A stretch of DNA of 64,000 nucleotides from Pirellulaceae bacterium (GCA_028280445.1 JANQLU010000012.1:62001-126000); one strand, 5' to 3'. Shown: positions 36,641-46,359, counted from the first letter of the stretch. A program made the numbers and translations. The notes: a model not told the origin generated them from the sequence alone.

Positions 36641-38023
36641 CTAAGTCAGCCACATGACCAGCCCGAGAATGGCAGCCAGTAAAATCACCATGCCAACAAC
36701 AACCACAGTCAAAATAATGGTTGCCGTATTATTTTTTTTGAGCGGACGATATTTTCCCGGTTTTGCTTGCGGCAATACCGATAGTTCACTGACATTCACA
36801 GTTGCTGGTTTGTCAGCCTCCTCGGTTTGAATCGCCGCTGGCGAACTGGGTTTGGCGGCCTCCGCTGGCGCAGCTTCTGCGACTTTTTCCGCCGGATTTA
36901 CTTTCGGCGATTCAGGTTTTGCCTTTGCCGCAGTTTTATCTTCGGTTTTCGGACTCAAACCTGGCAATTTAGAAGTCGTCGCGTTTTGCGCAAATGAAGA
37001 AATCTGCGTCCCCTGAGCCACCGCAGTCAAATCATCAATGACCATTTGGCAAGTTGCATAGCGCGCCGCGGGATCTTTTTGAACCATCGCATTGATGACT
37101 TGTCGAAGCTCGGTCGGACAATCCTCACGCTCGATCGGTTTGGGTTCCACGGTTTGGTGCAACGCAATTCGCTGAGCCAGCGTTCCTTCAGGAAACGGCG
37201 GTTTACCGGTCAAACAAAAATACAACGTACAGCCTAAAGCGTAGATATCGACACGATGATCAACATTGTGGCTGTTGATCGCCTGTTCCGGTGCAAGATA
37301 ATCGGCGGTGCCGATAACGCGCTCTCCATGAGCCACCGTCAACGATTCGTCATCTTCGCGAAACAACGCCAATCCCATATCGAGAACTTTGACGTGGTCG
37401 TTCTGGGTCACCAGGAGATTCGCCGGTTTGACATCTCGATGCACCAACGATCGTTCGTGAGCGTGAGCAAGTCCATGTGCAGCGTCGATCGTATATTTGA
37501 TGGCTTTGTCGATCGACAATGGCCCGTGGTCATTGACCAGATCGTACAGATCTTTGCCTTTGACATATTCCATCACCAGATAGTGCGTATCACCGTCGCT
37601 GTCGATGTCATAAACGCGAACGATGTTTTTATGATTCAATGCCGCCGCCGCGCGACCTTCGAGATAAAACCGTTCCAGATAGGATTTGTCGTCGATTCTT
37701 TTTCGAGGCAATACCTTCAGCGCGCGTTGCTGCTTCATAATCGAATGTTCGGCAAGGTACACGCTGCTCATTCCGCCCGTTCCCAGATGCCGGAGCAGTT
37801 TATATTTACCTAGAAAAAATCCTTTGTATTTGCCGAGCTTCAGCTTCTCCAAATGCCACGGCGTAATGACCCCAGTAGCAATCAAGTGCTGTGTAAAATC
37901 GTCCAGTTTTTTTCCCGGATGATCGCGTTGGAAATCGGACAGGATTTTTTTCAGATCGTCCTTCGCAACCAGTCCGCTGCGCGTAAGAACACCTAAAAAA
38001 CTCTTGCTACTCTGTTCCGACAT
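36641..38023 (-). CDS. Ser/Thr protein kinase with C-terminal membrane anchor
   Basis: A 460-residue kinase of the bacterial PknB type. A 65-residue N-terminal helical domain ([45 protein letters not shown]) is typical of planctomycete kinases. The catalytic domain (about 72-335) has [12 protein letters not shown], the ATP lysine in [22 protein letters not shown] in place of [13 protein letters not shown] and [16 protein letters not shown] Pro/Ala/Lys-rich linker is followed by one TM helix at the extreme C-terminus ([20 protein letters not shown]), so the kinase faces the cytoplasm as a tail-anchored protein without a large external sensor domain. Substrates are unknown. Confidence 0.93.
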   Translation of the reverse strand: MSEQSSKSFLGVLTRSGLVAKDDLKKILSDFQRDHPGKKLDDFTQHLIATGVITPWHLEKLKLGKYKGFFLGKYKLLRHLGTGGMSSVYLAEHSIMKQQRALKVLPRKRIDDKSYLERFYLEGRAAAALNHKNIVRVYDIDSDGDTHYLVMEYVKGKDLYDLVNDHGPLSIDKAIKYTIDAAHGLAHAHERSLVHRDVKPANLLVTQNDHVKVLDMGLALFREDDESLTVAHGERVIGTADYLAPEQAINSHNVDHRVDIYALGCTLYFCLTGKPPFPEGTLAQRIALHQTVEPKPIEREDCPTELRQVINAMVQKDPAARYATCQMVIDDLTAVAQGTQISSFAQNATTSKLPGLSPKTEDKTAAKAKPESPKVNPAEKVAEAAPAEAAKPSSPAAIQTEEADKPATVNVSELSVLPQAKPGKYRPLKKNNTATIILTVVVVGMVILLAAILGLVMWLT

Positions 38024-38232
38024 TCAATGGACCTATACGATGGGTTGGATACCCAGGTAAATGTTTAACTCGCTCTTGCCTGATTCCATTTTAATTGAAA
38101 GCAGAATCTATCATAGCAACCGTAAATCGTGGCCGGAGCTACGACTCGGTTGGGTATTGAGAATGAACTTTTTACCGATTATCCGACTTCGAACCAGCGC
38201 GACTTTCGCTGCTCGGGCAAACCAGCCGATTT

Positions 38233-38937
38233 ATGACCGCTTCAAAATTGAAAACGCTTGCAATTTTCGCCAAATACTGGACGCCTGGCCAAGTCAAAAC
38301 GCGACTGGCAAAAACCATTGGACAACAAGCCGCGTCCCAAATCCACCAAGTTTTCTTCAGACACTTGGTCGCTCAGTTTGACGGAGTCTTTGGAAACACG
38401 ATTGTAGGTTACTGGCCGCCAGAATCACAGAAACACTTTGTCCGCGACACCGAGAAATGGAATCTCCAGCACCCGGTTGATTTTCAAGTCCAAGCCGACG
38501 GTGATCTGGGTAACAAAATGTCCGAACATTTTCGACGCCAATTTGAAAACGGAGCGTCCAGTACGATCCTGATTGGTTCAGACTGTCCAACGATTTCCCA
38601 AACGACGATTCGCCAAGCTTTCGAAGCGTTGGAAAATTCGGAAATTGTCGTCGGACCTAGCGAAGACGGTGGTTATTACCTCATCGGCATGAACCAATGG
38701 CGTCCTGAAATTTTTGACGATGTCGCGTGGAGTACGGCCCAAGTTTTTTCTCAAACCGTGAGCAAACTGCATGATCTCCGTATTTCTTATCAACAACTCG
38801 GACCGATGAACGATATCGATGAAATCGACGACCTTCAGCAGATGATTGTACAACTGCGCGCCAGTCGATCAGCGGCTGATCGATCGCTTCTGGGTGAAAT
38901 AGAATCGGTTTTGCCTGAGGAGTATCATGAAATTTGA
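38233..38937 (+). CDS. TIGR04282/DUF2064-type transferase (CofC-like fold)
   Basis: A 234-residue protein matching the 'rSAM/selenodomain-associated transferase 1' family as I remember it. It has the glycosyltransferase/nucleotidyltransferase-A start IFAKYWTPGQVKTRLAKTIG, then DGDLGNKMSEHF, ILIGSDCPTISQTTIRQAFEAL, VGPSEDGGYYLIGM and WSTAQVFSQT. Members often accompany radical SAM, selenium or arsenosugar genes. It probably transfers a nucleotide or sugar phosphate; the substrate is unknown. Its end overlaps the oxidase gene start by 11 bases, making it the first gene of a five-gene operon. Confidence 0.88.
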   Translation: MTASKLKTLAIFAKYWTPGQVKTRLAKTIGQQAASQIHQVFFRHLVAQFDGVFGNTIVGYWPPESQKHFVRDTEKWNLQHPVDFQVQADGDLGNKMSEHFRRQFENGASSTILIGSDCPTISQTTIRQAFEALENSEIVVGPSEDGGYYLIGMNQWRPEIFDDVAWSTAQVFSQTVSKLHDLRISYQQLGPMNDIDEIDDLQQMIVQLRASRSAADRSLLGEIESVLPEEYHEI

Positions 38938-40039
38938 TTTAGCGATCATCGGTGCCGGTGTGATTGGATTGTCTACCGCTTTCGAAGCACTATCGCGTGG
39001 CTGGTCAGTCGTTCTGATCGAGCGCACGCAGGCTGTGCCACAGGCTTCGTGGGCAGGAGCTGGAATTTTACCTGCGGCCAATATCGACACGGCGGTGGAT
39101 CCGTTTGACCGACTGCGCGCAATCAGCGACCAACTTCATCAACAATGGTCCCAACAGCTTTATGAAATCTCGGGAATTGATAATGAATTAAAAAAATGCG
39201 GCACGATTTTTGTCGCACAATCGGCTGGTGAAATCGCTTCGCTGCGCGGGCAAGAGCGCAGCTGGCTCGAAGAAAAAATCGAATTTCAAGTTTGCGATCC
39301 TGCTCAAATCAAAACGCATCTCGGCAATGCCAATGCTGAAACCCGCGATTCAATCCAACACGCGGTATTCGTGCCAGGCGAACATCAACTGCGAAATCCT
39401 GCTCACTTGAATGCACTGCAAACATCGTGTGAAAAACTTGGAGGAAAAATCATTCACTCCTGTGCAACGCAGTTTGAATTTTCTTCCGACCAGCTAACTC
39501 GAATCTACGCAGACGACCAACCGGTTGATGCCAACCACGTCTGTTTCACTTGTGGTGCCTGGACGGGCGAGTTGCTGAAAGACGTCGGTGTCGAAATCAG
39601 TATGGAACCCGTTCGTGGCCAAATCTTGCTTTACCAACTCGACCAACCGCTGTTTCCCGTAATACTGTACGAAGGGTCACAGTACATTGTCTCGCGAACC
39701 GATGGCTACGTTTTGGTCGGCTCGACGTTGGAACGGGCCGGGTTCGACAATTCCACTACACCCGAAGCGGTCGAACGGCTCCAAGGCTTTGCCAACAAGT
39801 GGTCAAATCGTTTAAATGAACAAAGTTTTGTTCGCAGTTGGGCAGGTCTGCGTCCGGGCACGCATGATGGGATGCCGTATATTGGCCGACTGGCTGAATT
39901 CAAAAACGTTTATATTGCTACCGGGCATTTGCGCAGCGGTCTCCATCTGTCAACGGGAACAGCCAAGGTACTCAATCAACTGATGCGAGACGAAGCGTTG
40001 GATGTCGATCTCGACCCGTTTCGGCCTTCTCGCGGCTGA
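38927..40039 (+). CDS. ThiO-like FAD-dependent amino acid oxidase
   Basis: A 370-residue member of the D-amino-acid/glycine/sarcosine oxidase family. The FAD motif is GAGVIG near residue 9 followed by GWSVVLIE, then SWAGAGILPA. The substrate-binding half ends with RSWAGLRPGTHDGMPYIG and ATGHLRSGLHLSTGTA, as in glycine oxidases of the thiamin pathway. No other thiamin genes are nearby. It overlaps the transferase gene by 11 bases and precedes the flavoprotein by 95 bases. The ThiO reaction (glycine to iminoacetate plus peroxide) is a family inference; another amine may be oxidised in this operon. Confidence 0.88.
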   Translation: MKFDLAIIGAGVIGLSTAFEALSRGWSVVLIERTQAVPQASWAGAGILPAANIDTAVDPFDRLRAISDQLHQQWSQQLYEISGIDNELKKCGTIFVAQSAGEIASLRGQERSWLEEKIEFQVCDPAQIKTHLGNANAETRDSIQHAVFVPGEHQLRNPAHLNALQTSCEKLGGKIIHSCATQFEFSSDQLTRIYADDQPVDANHVCFTCGAWTGELLKDVGVEISMEPVRGQILLYQLDQPLFPVILYEGSQYIVSRTDGYVLVGSTLERAGFDNSTTPEAVERLQGFANKWSNRLNEQSFVRSWAGLRPGTHDGMPYIGRLAEFKNVYIATGHLRSGLHLSTGTAKVLNQLMRDEALDVDLDPFRPSRG

Positions 40040-40134
40040 TCCTCAAAACCAATTTGTAATTCAAACCATATTTCGTGTAATTTAAAACGCAGCGTTTCGT
40101 CTGATTTCCAAACTGGAAAATCAAAAAAAGCTTC

Positions 40135-41415
40135 ATGGATTCTGATCTGGAAAAAATTGTCATTCTCGGCGCTGGTCCCGTCGGACTTGAGTGCGCTCTA
40201 TATGCGCGGTATCTGGGCTACCCGACAAAGGTGTTTGAAAAACATTCCTCAATCGCCGGAAACGTCATGGATTGGGGCCACGTCCAATTATTCACGCCGT
40301 TCGAAATGAATACTTCGCCGCTCGGACTGGCTGCACTTGAGGCTCAAGAGCCCGATCGCAATATGCCAACCGGTGATCAGTTTCACACAGGACTTGAGTG
40401 GACGCAGTGGTATCTCGAACCACTTTCAAAATCCGATCTGTTGGCAGACAACATTCAATTCGACTCTAAAATTTGCGCTGTCGGTCGACCTACGTTAGGC
40501 AAAACGGACGCGATCGGTTCGCCGTCACGCGCTGACGACGGGTTTCGAGTGACTGTTGAATCAGGGAATCTGTGCCGCTATGAATCGGCAGATATTGTGA
40601 TCGATGCGACGGGCAATTACGGACATCCCAATTCCATCGGCGCAGGGCCAGTCATTGGAGAACCGTCACTGCTGAATTCGATTTCTGGTTTATCAACCAG
40701 CCAACAAACCATCGAACATGGGTTTACGACCGGTATCGTCGATATTTCACAATGCGCTGACGCGCTTCGGGGGAAAAAAATTCTGGTGGTTGGCAGTGGT
40801 TATTCGGCAGCCACGAATATTTTGGCGCTCGAACAACTCAGACACACACACAACATTCATCTGTCCTGGCTGACAAAACACGATGGCGCTCCGGTCAACA
40901 GCATTGAAAATGATCAACTCAAAAACCGCCGTGATTTAACACAGCGGGCAAACAAGATTGCAGAACAAATCGATCTCAAAAACAATCAAATCATCAACAG
41001 CATCGGGGCAGGGGAGTCGCGCAGATTCCTGATTGAATGGACGAGCACTGAAGATATATCGACAACCAGTTCCGAAGAATTTGATTGCGTGATCGCAAAC
41101 GTTGGCTTTCAAGGCGATTACGCGATTCTGGAACCGCTGCAACTGCATCGTTGCTACGCGACAGGCGGGCCCATGAAACTCGCAGCATCTCTTTTGTCAC
41201 AAAACAGCGCTGACTGCATGAACGTGACTTCCGATTCATCCACGATGGTAACCACTGAACCAAATTTCTATGTGATCGGCTCGAAATCGTACGGCCGGAA
41301 TTCACAGTTTCTGTTTAGAAACGGACTTCACCAAATTCGCGACGTCTTTCAAAAAATCGTCGGACGCGACAACCTGGACCTTTACAAAAATTACGAAGCG
41401 AACGTCGTCCGATGA
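40135..41415 (+). CDS. FAD/NAD(P)-binding flavoprotein, paralogue of the arsR-linked one
   Basis: A 426-residue oxidoreductase with the FAD motif GAGPVG (residues 12-17), the family signature DWGHVQLFTPFEMN, MPTGDQF, an IDATGNYGHP segment, a second Rossmann motif in ILVVGSGYSAATN, and the ending NFYVIGSKSYGRNSQFLF. The same landmarks occur at 3303-4574. Compared with that copy it has an extra stretch around residues 295-330 (IINSIGAGESRRFLIEW). Its stop overlaps the radical SAM start by four bases (ATGA), so the two are coupled. Substrate unknown; its fixed partner is the radical SAM gene. Confidence 0.85.
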   Translation: MDSDLEKIVILGAGPVGLECALYARYLGYPTKVFEKHSSIAGNVMDWGHVQLFTPFEMNTSPLGLAALEAQEPDRNMPTGDQFHTGLEWTQWYLEPLSKSDLLADNIQFDSKICAVGRPTLGKTDAIGSPSRADDGFRVTVESGNLCRYESADIVIDATGNYGHPNSIGAGPVIGEPSLLNSISGLSTSQQTIEHGFTTGIVDISQCADALRGKKILVVGSGYSAATNILALEQLRHTHNIHLSWLTKHDGAPVNSIENDQLKNRRDLTQRANKIAEQIDLKNNQIINSIGAGESRRFLIEWTSTEDISTTSSEEFDCVIANVGFQGDYAILEPLQLHRCYATGGPMKLAASLLSQNSADCMNVTSDSSTMVTTEPNFYVIGSKSYGRNSQFLFRNGLHQIRDVFQKIVGRDNLDLYKNYEANVVR

Positions 41416-42335
41416 TTTCAAACTCCGATACACCCGTCATTCGAATCGACCACCTCGACCAACTGTGGTTTCAGGTGGCCGGCACCCGTTGCAACCTGGA
41501 ATGCAACCATTGTTTTATTAGTTGCAGCCCCAAAAACAAAAGCTTTGGATTTCTGACACTCGAATTTGTAGAAGGCCATCTCCAGCAGGCCGGTGAGTTA
41601 GGCGTCAAAGAATTTTATTTCACTGGTGGCGAACCGTTTCTGAATCCCGAAATGGTCGACATTTTGATCACAACGTTAGCACTCGGTCCGGCCACCGTAT
41701 TGACCAATGCGACGGTCTTGCAAGACGACTGGCTCACTCGATTGAGCATCGCCGCTTCGGCAAGTCGTTATAGCCTGGAGTTCCGTGTCAGCATTGATGG
41801 ATTCGATGCCGAGACAAATGATCCGATTCGCGGAGTTGGTACGTTTGATCGAGCCATCCGCGGAGTTCAAAAACTGGTCAAACACGGTTTTCTACCAATT
41901 ATTACCGCCGTTCAAACCTGGTCCGACGAAGACAACCTGAACGTCATTCAGCAGTTTACAAAAACCTTGAAATCGATTGGTTACGATCGTCCGAGGATCA
42001 AGATTTTGCCAACGTTGCAAATGGGTGCCGAAGAAAACCGCACGCACGGCTACACGCAGGCGGATCGATTGACCAATGACATGATGGTCGGATTTGACCA
42101 CTCGCAATTAATCTGCCACAACAGCCGAATCGTGACCGATCGTGGCGTTCACGTCTGCCCGATCCTAATTGAAACACCCGATTCATTGTTGTCGGACAAC
42201 ATTGCAGACTCGCTCGTCCCCTTTGAAATGTCTCACGGCGCGTGTGTGACGTGTTACCGATACGGCGCGATTTGCTCTAACCCGTCAAATCAGTTCAAAG
42301 AAACTCATATTCAAAAGTCCAACGAGACAGTTTAG
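41412..42335 (+). CDS. Radical SAM enzyme with C-terminal SPASM-like Cys cluster
   Basis: A 307-residue enzyme. The radical SAM cluster motif is CNLECNHC (Cys27, Cys31, Cys34), with an extra Cys38. The following FYFTGGEPFLNPEMVDIL is the GGE SAM-binding motif, and VSIDGFDAETNDPIRG the usual next strand. A C-terminal Cys set (CHNSRIVTDRGVHVCP ... HGACVTCYRYGAIC) resembles the auxiliary-cluster region of SPASM or twitch enzymes. Such enzymes modify peptides or small molecules by radical chemistry. No precursor peptide is seen. It is translationally coupled to the flavoprotein upstream and only two bases separate its stop from the next gene. Confidence 0.9.
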   Translation: MISNSDTPVIRIDHLDQLWFQVAGTRCNLECNHCFISCSPKNKSFGFLTLEFVEGHLQQAGELGVKEFYFTGGEPFLNPEMVDILITTLALGPATVLTNATVLQDDWLTRLSIAASASRYSLEFRVSIDGFDAETNDPIRGVGTFDRAIRGVQKLVKHGFLPIITAVQTWSDEDNLNVIQQFTKTLKSIGYDRPRIKILPTLQMGAEENRTHGYTQADRLTNDMMVGFDHSQLICHNSRIVTDRGVHVCPILIETPDSLLSDNIADSLVPFEMSHGACVTCYRYGAICSNPSNQFKETHIQKSNETV

Positions 42336-42337
42336 CA

Positions 42338-43129
42338 ATGCCACCGCGTTATCAACGAATCGCCTGCCTCGGCGGTCTGTACAGCAATTATCTCGCCTTG
42401 GAATCGGCGCTGTCGGACATTCGCGCGCGGGGAGTTGATCAAATTTTTTGCCTGGGAGATATGGGAGCATTTGGACCGTTTCCCGATCGCGTGTTCCCGT
42501 TGCTGCACGAACACAACGTGGTTTGTATCCAAGGCAACTATGACGATTCGATTGGAAACGCACTGGATGATTGCCAATGCGGATACACCGATCCTCGCGA
42601 TAATTACTTTGCCCAAATCAGCTATGACTACACGTTGGAAAACACGTCGACCGAAAATCGCGAATTCCTCAACGAACTGCCCCAGCAGATTCAAATTCAA
42701 ATCGGTGACCTCAATGTGTTGTTATGCCATGGCAGCCCACGACGCGTGAATGAATTCCTGTGGCAATCGACGACGTCTGACGCTTTTTTGCAGCGTCTGT
42801 TTGACGAAAATCAATGTGATGCCATCATCGGCACTCATACCGGAATAAAATGGCATCGCCAAATTAGCAACCAACATTTTGTCAACGCTGGTGTGCTGGG
42901 TCGTCCGGAAAACGATGGCAACACCAATGTTTGGTACACCATCATCGAATCACACGAGTCGAACCTCAATGTCCAATTCATTCCCGTGGCTTACGATTTT
43001 CGTCGGCTCAGTCGTGAAATGAAATCCGAAAAACTACCGGACGAATTTTGCGAAACCATCGAGACAGGTTGGTGGACAACTTGCCTGGAAGTTCTACCTC
43101 AAAAAGAGCGTGTTGCCGGAATTCATTGA
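42338..43129 (+). CDS. Metallophosphoesterase-fold protein with degenerate first metal motif
   Basis: A 263-residue calcineurin-like protein. The landmarks are FCLGDMGAFGP (GD motif), GNYDDS (GN-x-D motif), LCHGSP and IGTHTG. The first motif, normally D-x-H-G-N, reads GGLYSNYLALE, so the metal-binding Asp and His are Gly and Tyr; it may have altered metal use or be non-catalytic. The next conserved HG and GTHT motifs remain. It is the last gene of the operon, followed by a family C palindrome eleven bases after its stop. Confidence 0.85.
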   Translation: MPPRYQRIACLGGLYSNYLALESALSDIRARGVDQIFCLGDMGAFGPFPDRVFPLLHEHNVVCIQGNYDDSIGNALDDCQCGYTDPRDNYFAQISYDYTLENTSTENREFLNELPQQIQIQIGDLNVLLCHGSPRRVNEFLWQSTTSDAFLQRLFDENQCDAIIGTHTGIKWHRQISNQHFVNAGVLGRPENDGNTNVWYTIIESHESNLNVQFIPVAYDFRRLSREMKSEKLPDEFCETIETGWWTTCLEVLPQKERVAGIH

Positions 43130-43139
43130 GTGGGCTTTT

Positions 43140-43208
43140 GTGAGCGGCAAGGCGCTAGCCGCCGGTTCAAAACACTAACGAACCGGCGGCTAGCGCCTTG
43201 CCGCTCAC
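43140..43208. repeat. Dispersed palindrome, family C, perfect copy
   Basis: Perfect 29-base arms (43140-43168 and 43180-43208) with an eleven-base loop, between convergent genes ending at 43129 and 43213. A second copy is at 23521-23585. The next bases (43219-43232) carry part of a family A arm inside the 3' end of the minus-strand gene. Confidence 0.95.
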
Positions 43209-43212
43209 AGGA

Positions 43213-44820
43213 TCAGAGCCGGTAGGAACCGGACTTACGTACGATTGATTGGTACGTTTCAACTTCCGCAAAAATCACGTCACTGTTTTCGAATTGTTTG
43301 ACATCGACGAACCGAACACGGACCCACTGGTCGGAAAACTCTTCGACGAGTTCGCGCCGAAGTCGTTCAAAATCAGCAAATGAAACCCGCGCAACCAAAT
43401 AAAATCCATCGGCCTTTCTTACACGTTCAACCGTTGAACGCGTGAGCCTTTTATTTGCAAAAGTCGGCACTGGAATGATGTGTTGCTCCGGAAGGCGAAA
43501 CAACCGACTCCGAAATGGAAATCGACAATACTCGCGCAATGATTGATAAATTGCACTATCATCGACGAGATTCGAATCTTCGACCAAATTGGCGCACAAC
43601 AACACAGGTTTGCTCCAGTTTTCTCGCTTGTTCCTGACAACGATCTCTTGCGTCACCAAATCCCAGCGTTCCGTCCGCAACAACGAAACCTTCCGCGTCG
43701 CCACGGTTTGGTAAACAACGGGGCTGAACGAAACCGACAACAACAACATCCCGGCGGCGACCGCGCAGCGAACACCGCGATGTTTCAGCCCGCCCGTAAA
43801 CAATCCGATCAACATCGGGGCAATCGCAACGGCGGAAATGACATACCTGACATTCCCCAACGGAGCCAGCGGTCGTCCACCCACAATGGGCAGACACACA
43901 ATTGCGACGAACAAAATGGTCGACACAAAAATGCCACCGATGATCAGCAAATTTTCATTGATTTCGTAGATCGCACTCAAACGCATGTTTTCGCGCATTC
44001 GCGACACCAACCAACATATCGTCAACAACGTAGCTGGAACCAAAAATGCAACAATCCAAATACCGCGGACTTGTTGGAAATATTCTGAAAATACGCCAAA
44101 CGAATTCCATTGTTGTCGATTGACTCCAATGGCCGCCAACGTCAACAATCCTGGCAGGCACGCCAAGGCAACCGCTCCGAATTCCAGTGCCATCGAGATC
44201 GCTCGTTTTCGTGGAATTTTTTTATACTCAACGATAATGACGGCCACCAACGATTGCATGACCAGAAACACCACACTCGTAAAGTGCAGATAAAACAACA
44301 TGACGCTGGCGATCAAAAACAAAACGCGGATAGTGCGAGAAGCGTCGCGATGGAGCCACCGTAAAAATAGAAAACATTGGCAAACCGCCACCACCTGCAC
44401 CCACGCATAAGGTCTCGCCTCGGTGGCATAGAAAATGGAATGCGGCTCCACGGCGGCAATGGCCGCACCTAACAACCCCATCGCAACATCACCCGTTAAC
44501 CGCCACAAAAACAAACCGATCGCCGATATCAGTAGCACGCCAGCAATCAGCGATGGCTCACGTAATTGAACACTGTCGAAATCGGTTGCGCCAATCCACA
44601 AATACTCCACCCAGAAATACAGCGGAGACTGATTTCCTGCTCGAGCGCGTTGGGCAACGTCACCCCAATCTCCAGAAACCGTCCAAGCGGTATGCAATTC
44701 ATCAATCCAGACGAATTCGTGCTGTTGGATCACGACCAGCAGGCGGATGCCAACTCCTAACACGATGGCCAGGACTGCCACGATACAAACGACAAAAAAT
44801 ACGATGCGATCGACCATCAT
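43213..44820 (-). CDS. Multi-TM glycosyltransferase (GT39/ArnT-like, PMT_2 type)
   Basis: A 535-residue integral membrane protein with about eleven hydrophobic segments. The first external loop has the WIDELHTAW motif containing the conserved Asp-Glu of lipid-phosphate-sugar glycosyltransferases of the C fold, and later HSIFYATEARPYAWVQ is the second family landmark. The last 150 residues form a soluble domain. It should transfer a sugar from a polyprenyl phosphate donor to an exported acceptor. The final residues (KSGSYRL) are encoded by sequence resembling a family A repeat arm. A BY-kinase-like gene lies upstream on the same strand. Confidence 0.85.
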   Translation of the reverse strand: MMVDRIVFFVVCIVAVLAIVLGVGIRLLVVIQQHEFVWIDELHTAWTVSGDWGDVAQRARAGNQSPLYFWVEYLWIGATDFDSVQLREPSLIAGVLLISAIGLFLWRLTGDVAMGLLGAAIAAVEPHSIFYATEARPYAWVQVVAVCQCFLFLRWLHRDASRTIRVLFLIASVMLFYLHFTSVVFLVMQSLVAVIIVEYKKIPRKRAISMALEFGAVALACLPGLLTLAAIGVNRQQWNSFGVFSEYFQQVRGIWIVAFLVPATLLTICWLVSRMRENMRLSAIYEINENLLIIGGIFVSTILFVAIVCLPIVGGRPLAPLGNVRYVISAVAIAPMLIGLFTGGLKHRGVRCAVAAGMLLLSVSFSPVVYQTVATRKVSLLRTERWDLVTQEIVVRNKRENWSKPVLLCANLVEDSNLVDDSAIYQSLREYCRFPFRSRLFRLPEQHIIPVPTFANKRLTRSTVERVRKADGFYLVARVSFADFERLRRELVEEFSDQWVRVRFVDVKQFENSDVIFAEVETYQSIVRKSGSYRL

Positions 44821-44938
44821 CGTATTTTAGATCCAGAACACTTCATCGCGAACCGCTAAATGACCGATACAAGCACGTTGTGCTCGTAAGATTCAATTTA
44901 ATCTATGAAAATTCCTCGTCAGCGAGGGACCGCATCAA

Positions 44939-44995
44939 GTAGGGCCGGTTCCTAACCGGTCGATCGACAAAACGGCCGGTAGGAACCGGCCCTAC
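44939..44995. repeat. Dispersed palindrome, family A variant
   Basis: Arms of about 20 bases (44939-44959 and 44976-44995) with one extra base in the left arm; the core reads ggttcct(a)accgg. A short half of a family B repeat is just upstream (44920-44932). It separates two minus-strand genes, directly after the stop of the BY-kinase-like gene at 45008. Confidence 0.9.
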
Positions 44996-45007
44996 AGCAT
45001 CGAATTA

Positions 45008-46111
45008 CTACACGACGCTTTGCAAAGAACGAACCGCCCCATTTTCAACAAATCCAAAATGTGACATTTCCAAAGCTTGAAATTTTTGAAAAGCGTCAGC
45101 GTATTGCTTGACATCGGAGACCAGCGGGTCGTGGACGAAAAGCCCCGCATTGGCAATTTTCAAATTGCGAAACATTGCCAAATCGATTTGGGCGATGGGT
45201 CCGAACTCCAAAATGATCACATCGAAAAACTGTTCCAGCTTTCGCAGTGAAACATCGAGAATTTGATAAGCGTGCGCTGAAAACTCAGCGCGACTGGATT
45301 GCATCAGCGGCATGATGCAAACATTGCTTTCCGCATTGCCAATTAACAATTCCGCAGAGGACTCAAAAACCGCCTGATCGGTTAGCCAACTAATCTGGGT
45401 ATCGATTCCCATCGAATCCGCCAATTTGGGACTTACCAAATCAGCATCGACGATCAAAATTCGTTTGCCATCGTTTGACAATTTGCGGGCAATCGCAATC
45501 GATAATGTTGTACGCCCTTCACCGCGACGCACTCCAGTGATGACGAGACGTTTTTGTTTCACGAGGATTGACTCATCGATCAAATTTGCAAACTCGCTGA
45601 ACAATTGCTCGTGTTGATATAACAACTCAGTGGTAACTTCTGGCCACAGAAACTGTTCGACTTCCCAATTGGGTCGAAATTCGAGCTTGTCGCCAGTAAA
45701 GACTTCCGAGATGTCCTGGCGAAACGAATCGGCGTCGGGAACGGCTTTCGCTGGCGGACGCATCGTGTCGTCCCCCAACGGAACAAGAAACGAACCGACG
45801 TTTGACTCCCATGTTTTGGACTTTTTTTCATTGGGCAGAAAATGGGGCAACACGGTTTCGGTGTGACTCAAATCAACGCGATCGATCGCGTCAGTCGAAA
45901 TGGCAACGTACTCTTGAGTATTGACCGTGGCATTGGTGTTGCCCGGAGAATTCATGGACGAGGTCGTTGCATCAATACTGTCGCCAACCGAATGCTGCTT
46001 TGCGGCAGCAACGTGTTGAGTTTTCCAGGCGTTCGCTTTACGCTTGACGCGCCCAAAATGCGGAGTGGGAACCGGCGGGTGGTTCTCCAGGTTGTGTTTT
46101 GTCGAAGACAT
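45008..46111 (-). CDS. BY-kinase / CpsD-like P-loop ATPase
   Basis: A 367-residue protein with a long, charged, probably disordered N-terminus (about 150 residues) and a C-terminal ATPase of the capsular-exopolysaccharide tyrosine autokinase type. Walker A is GVRRGEGRTTLSIA, Walker A' is ILIVDADLVSP and Walker B is FDVIILEFGP. The usual C-terminal Tyr cluster and Wzc membrane helices are absent, so it may be a regulatory ATPase rather than a kinase. The neighbouring glycosyltransferase and this gene share direction, which suggests polysaccharide export or regulation (inference). Confidence 0.85.
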   Translation of the reverse strand: MSSTKHNLENHPPVPTPHFGRVKRKANAWKTQHVAAAKQHSVGDSIDATTSSMNSPGNTNATVNTQEYVAISTDAIDRVDLSHTETVLPHFLPNEKKSKTWESNVGSFLVPLGDDTMRPPAKAVPDADSFRQDISEVFTGDKLEFRPNWEVEQFLWPEVTTELLYQHEQLFSEFANLIDESILVKQKRLVITGVRRGEGRTTLSIAIARKLSNDGKRILIVDADLVSPKLADSMGIDTQISWLTDQAVFESSAELLIGNAESNVCIMPLMQSSRAEFSAHAYQILDVSLRKLEQFFDVIILEFGPIAQIDLAMFRNLKIANAGLFVHDPLVSDVKQYADAFQKFQALEMSHFGFVENGAVRSLQSVV

Positions 46112-46359
46112 TTGAGATCGCCAAATTTCAGCTGGACGTGGACGGGCACTTCGGAAAAATTCGTTTTACTCGGCAATAGATCGGAGCGGATTGTACTTAT
46201 CTTGAGCGGTCGATAAAGTTAAACGATAGTAGCGATTGCCGGCTCGAACATGGCTAGCAAGATGCGCCGTGCAATAATAACAATGGGAAAACTCTCTGAT
46301 ACCCGAATTCTTTAACATGACTCTGGCCCATTGGCCGAAATGGAAATACGTCCTGCACG

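Noticed and set aside
46112-46359. Possible cobalamin, SAM or SAH riboswitch before metH
   Set aside because: I looked for the B12-box and for SAH or SAM aptamer-like helices and saw none; a covariance-model scan would be needed to exclude a divergent one.
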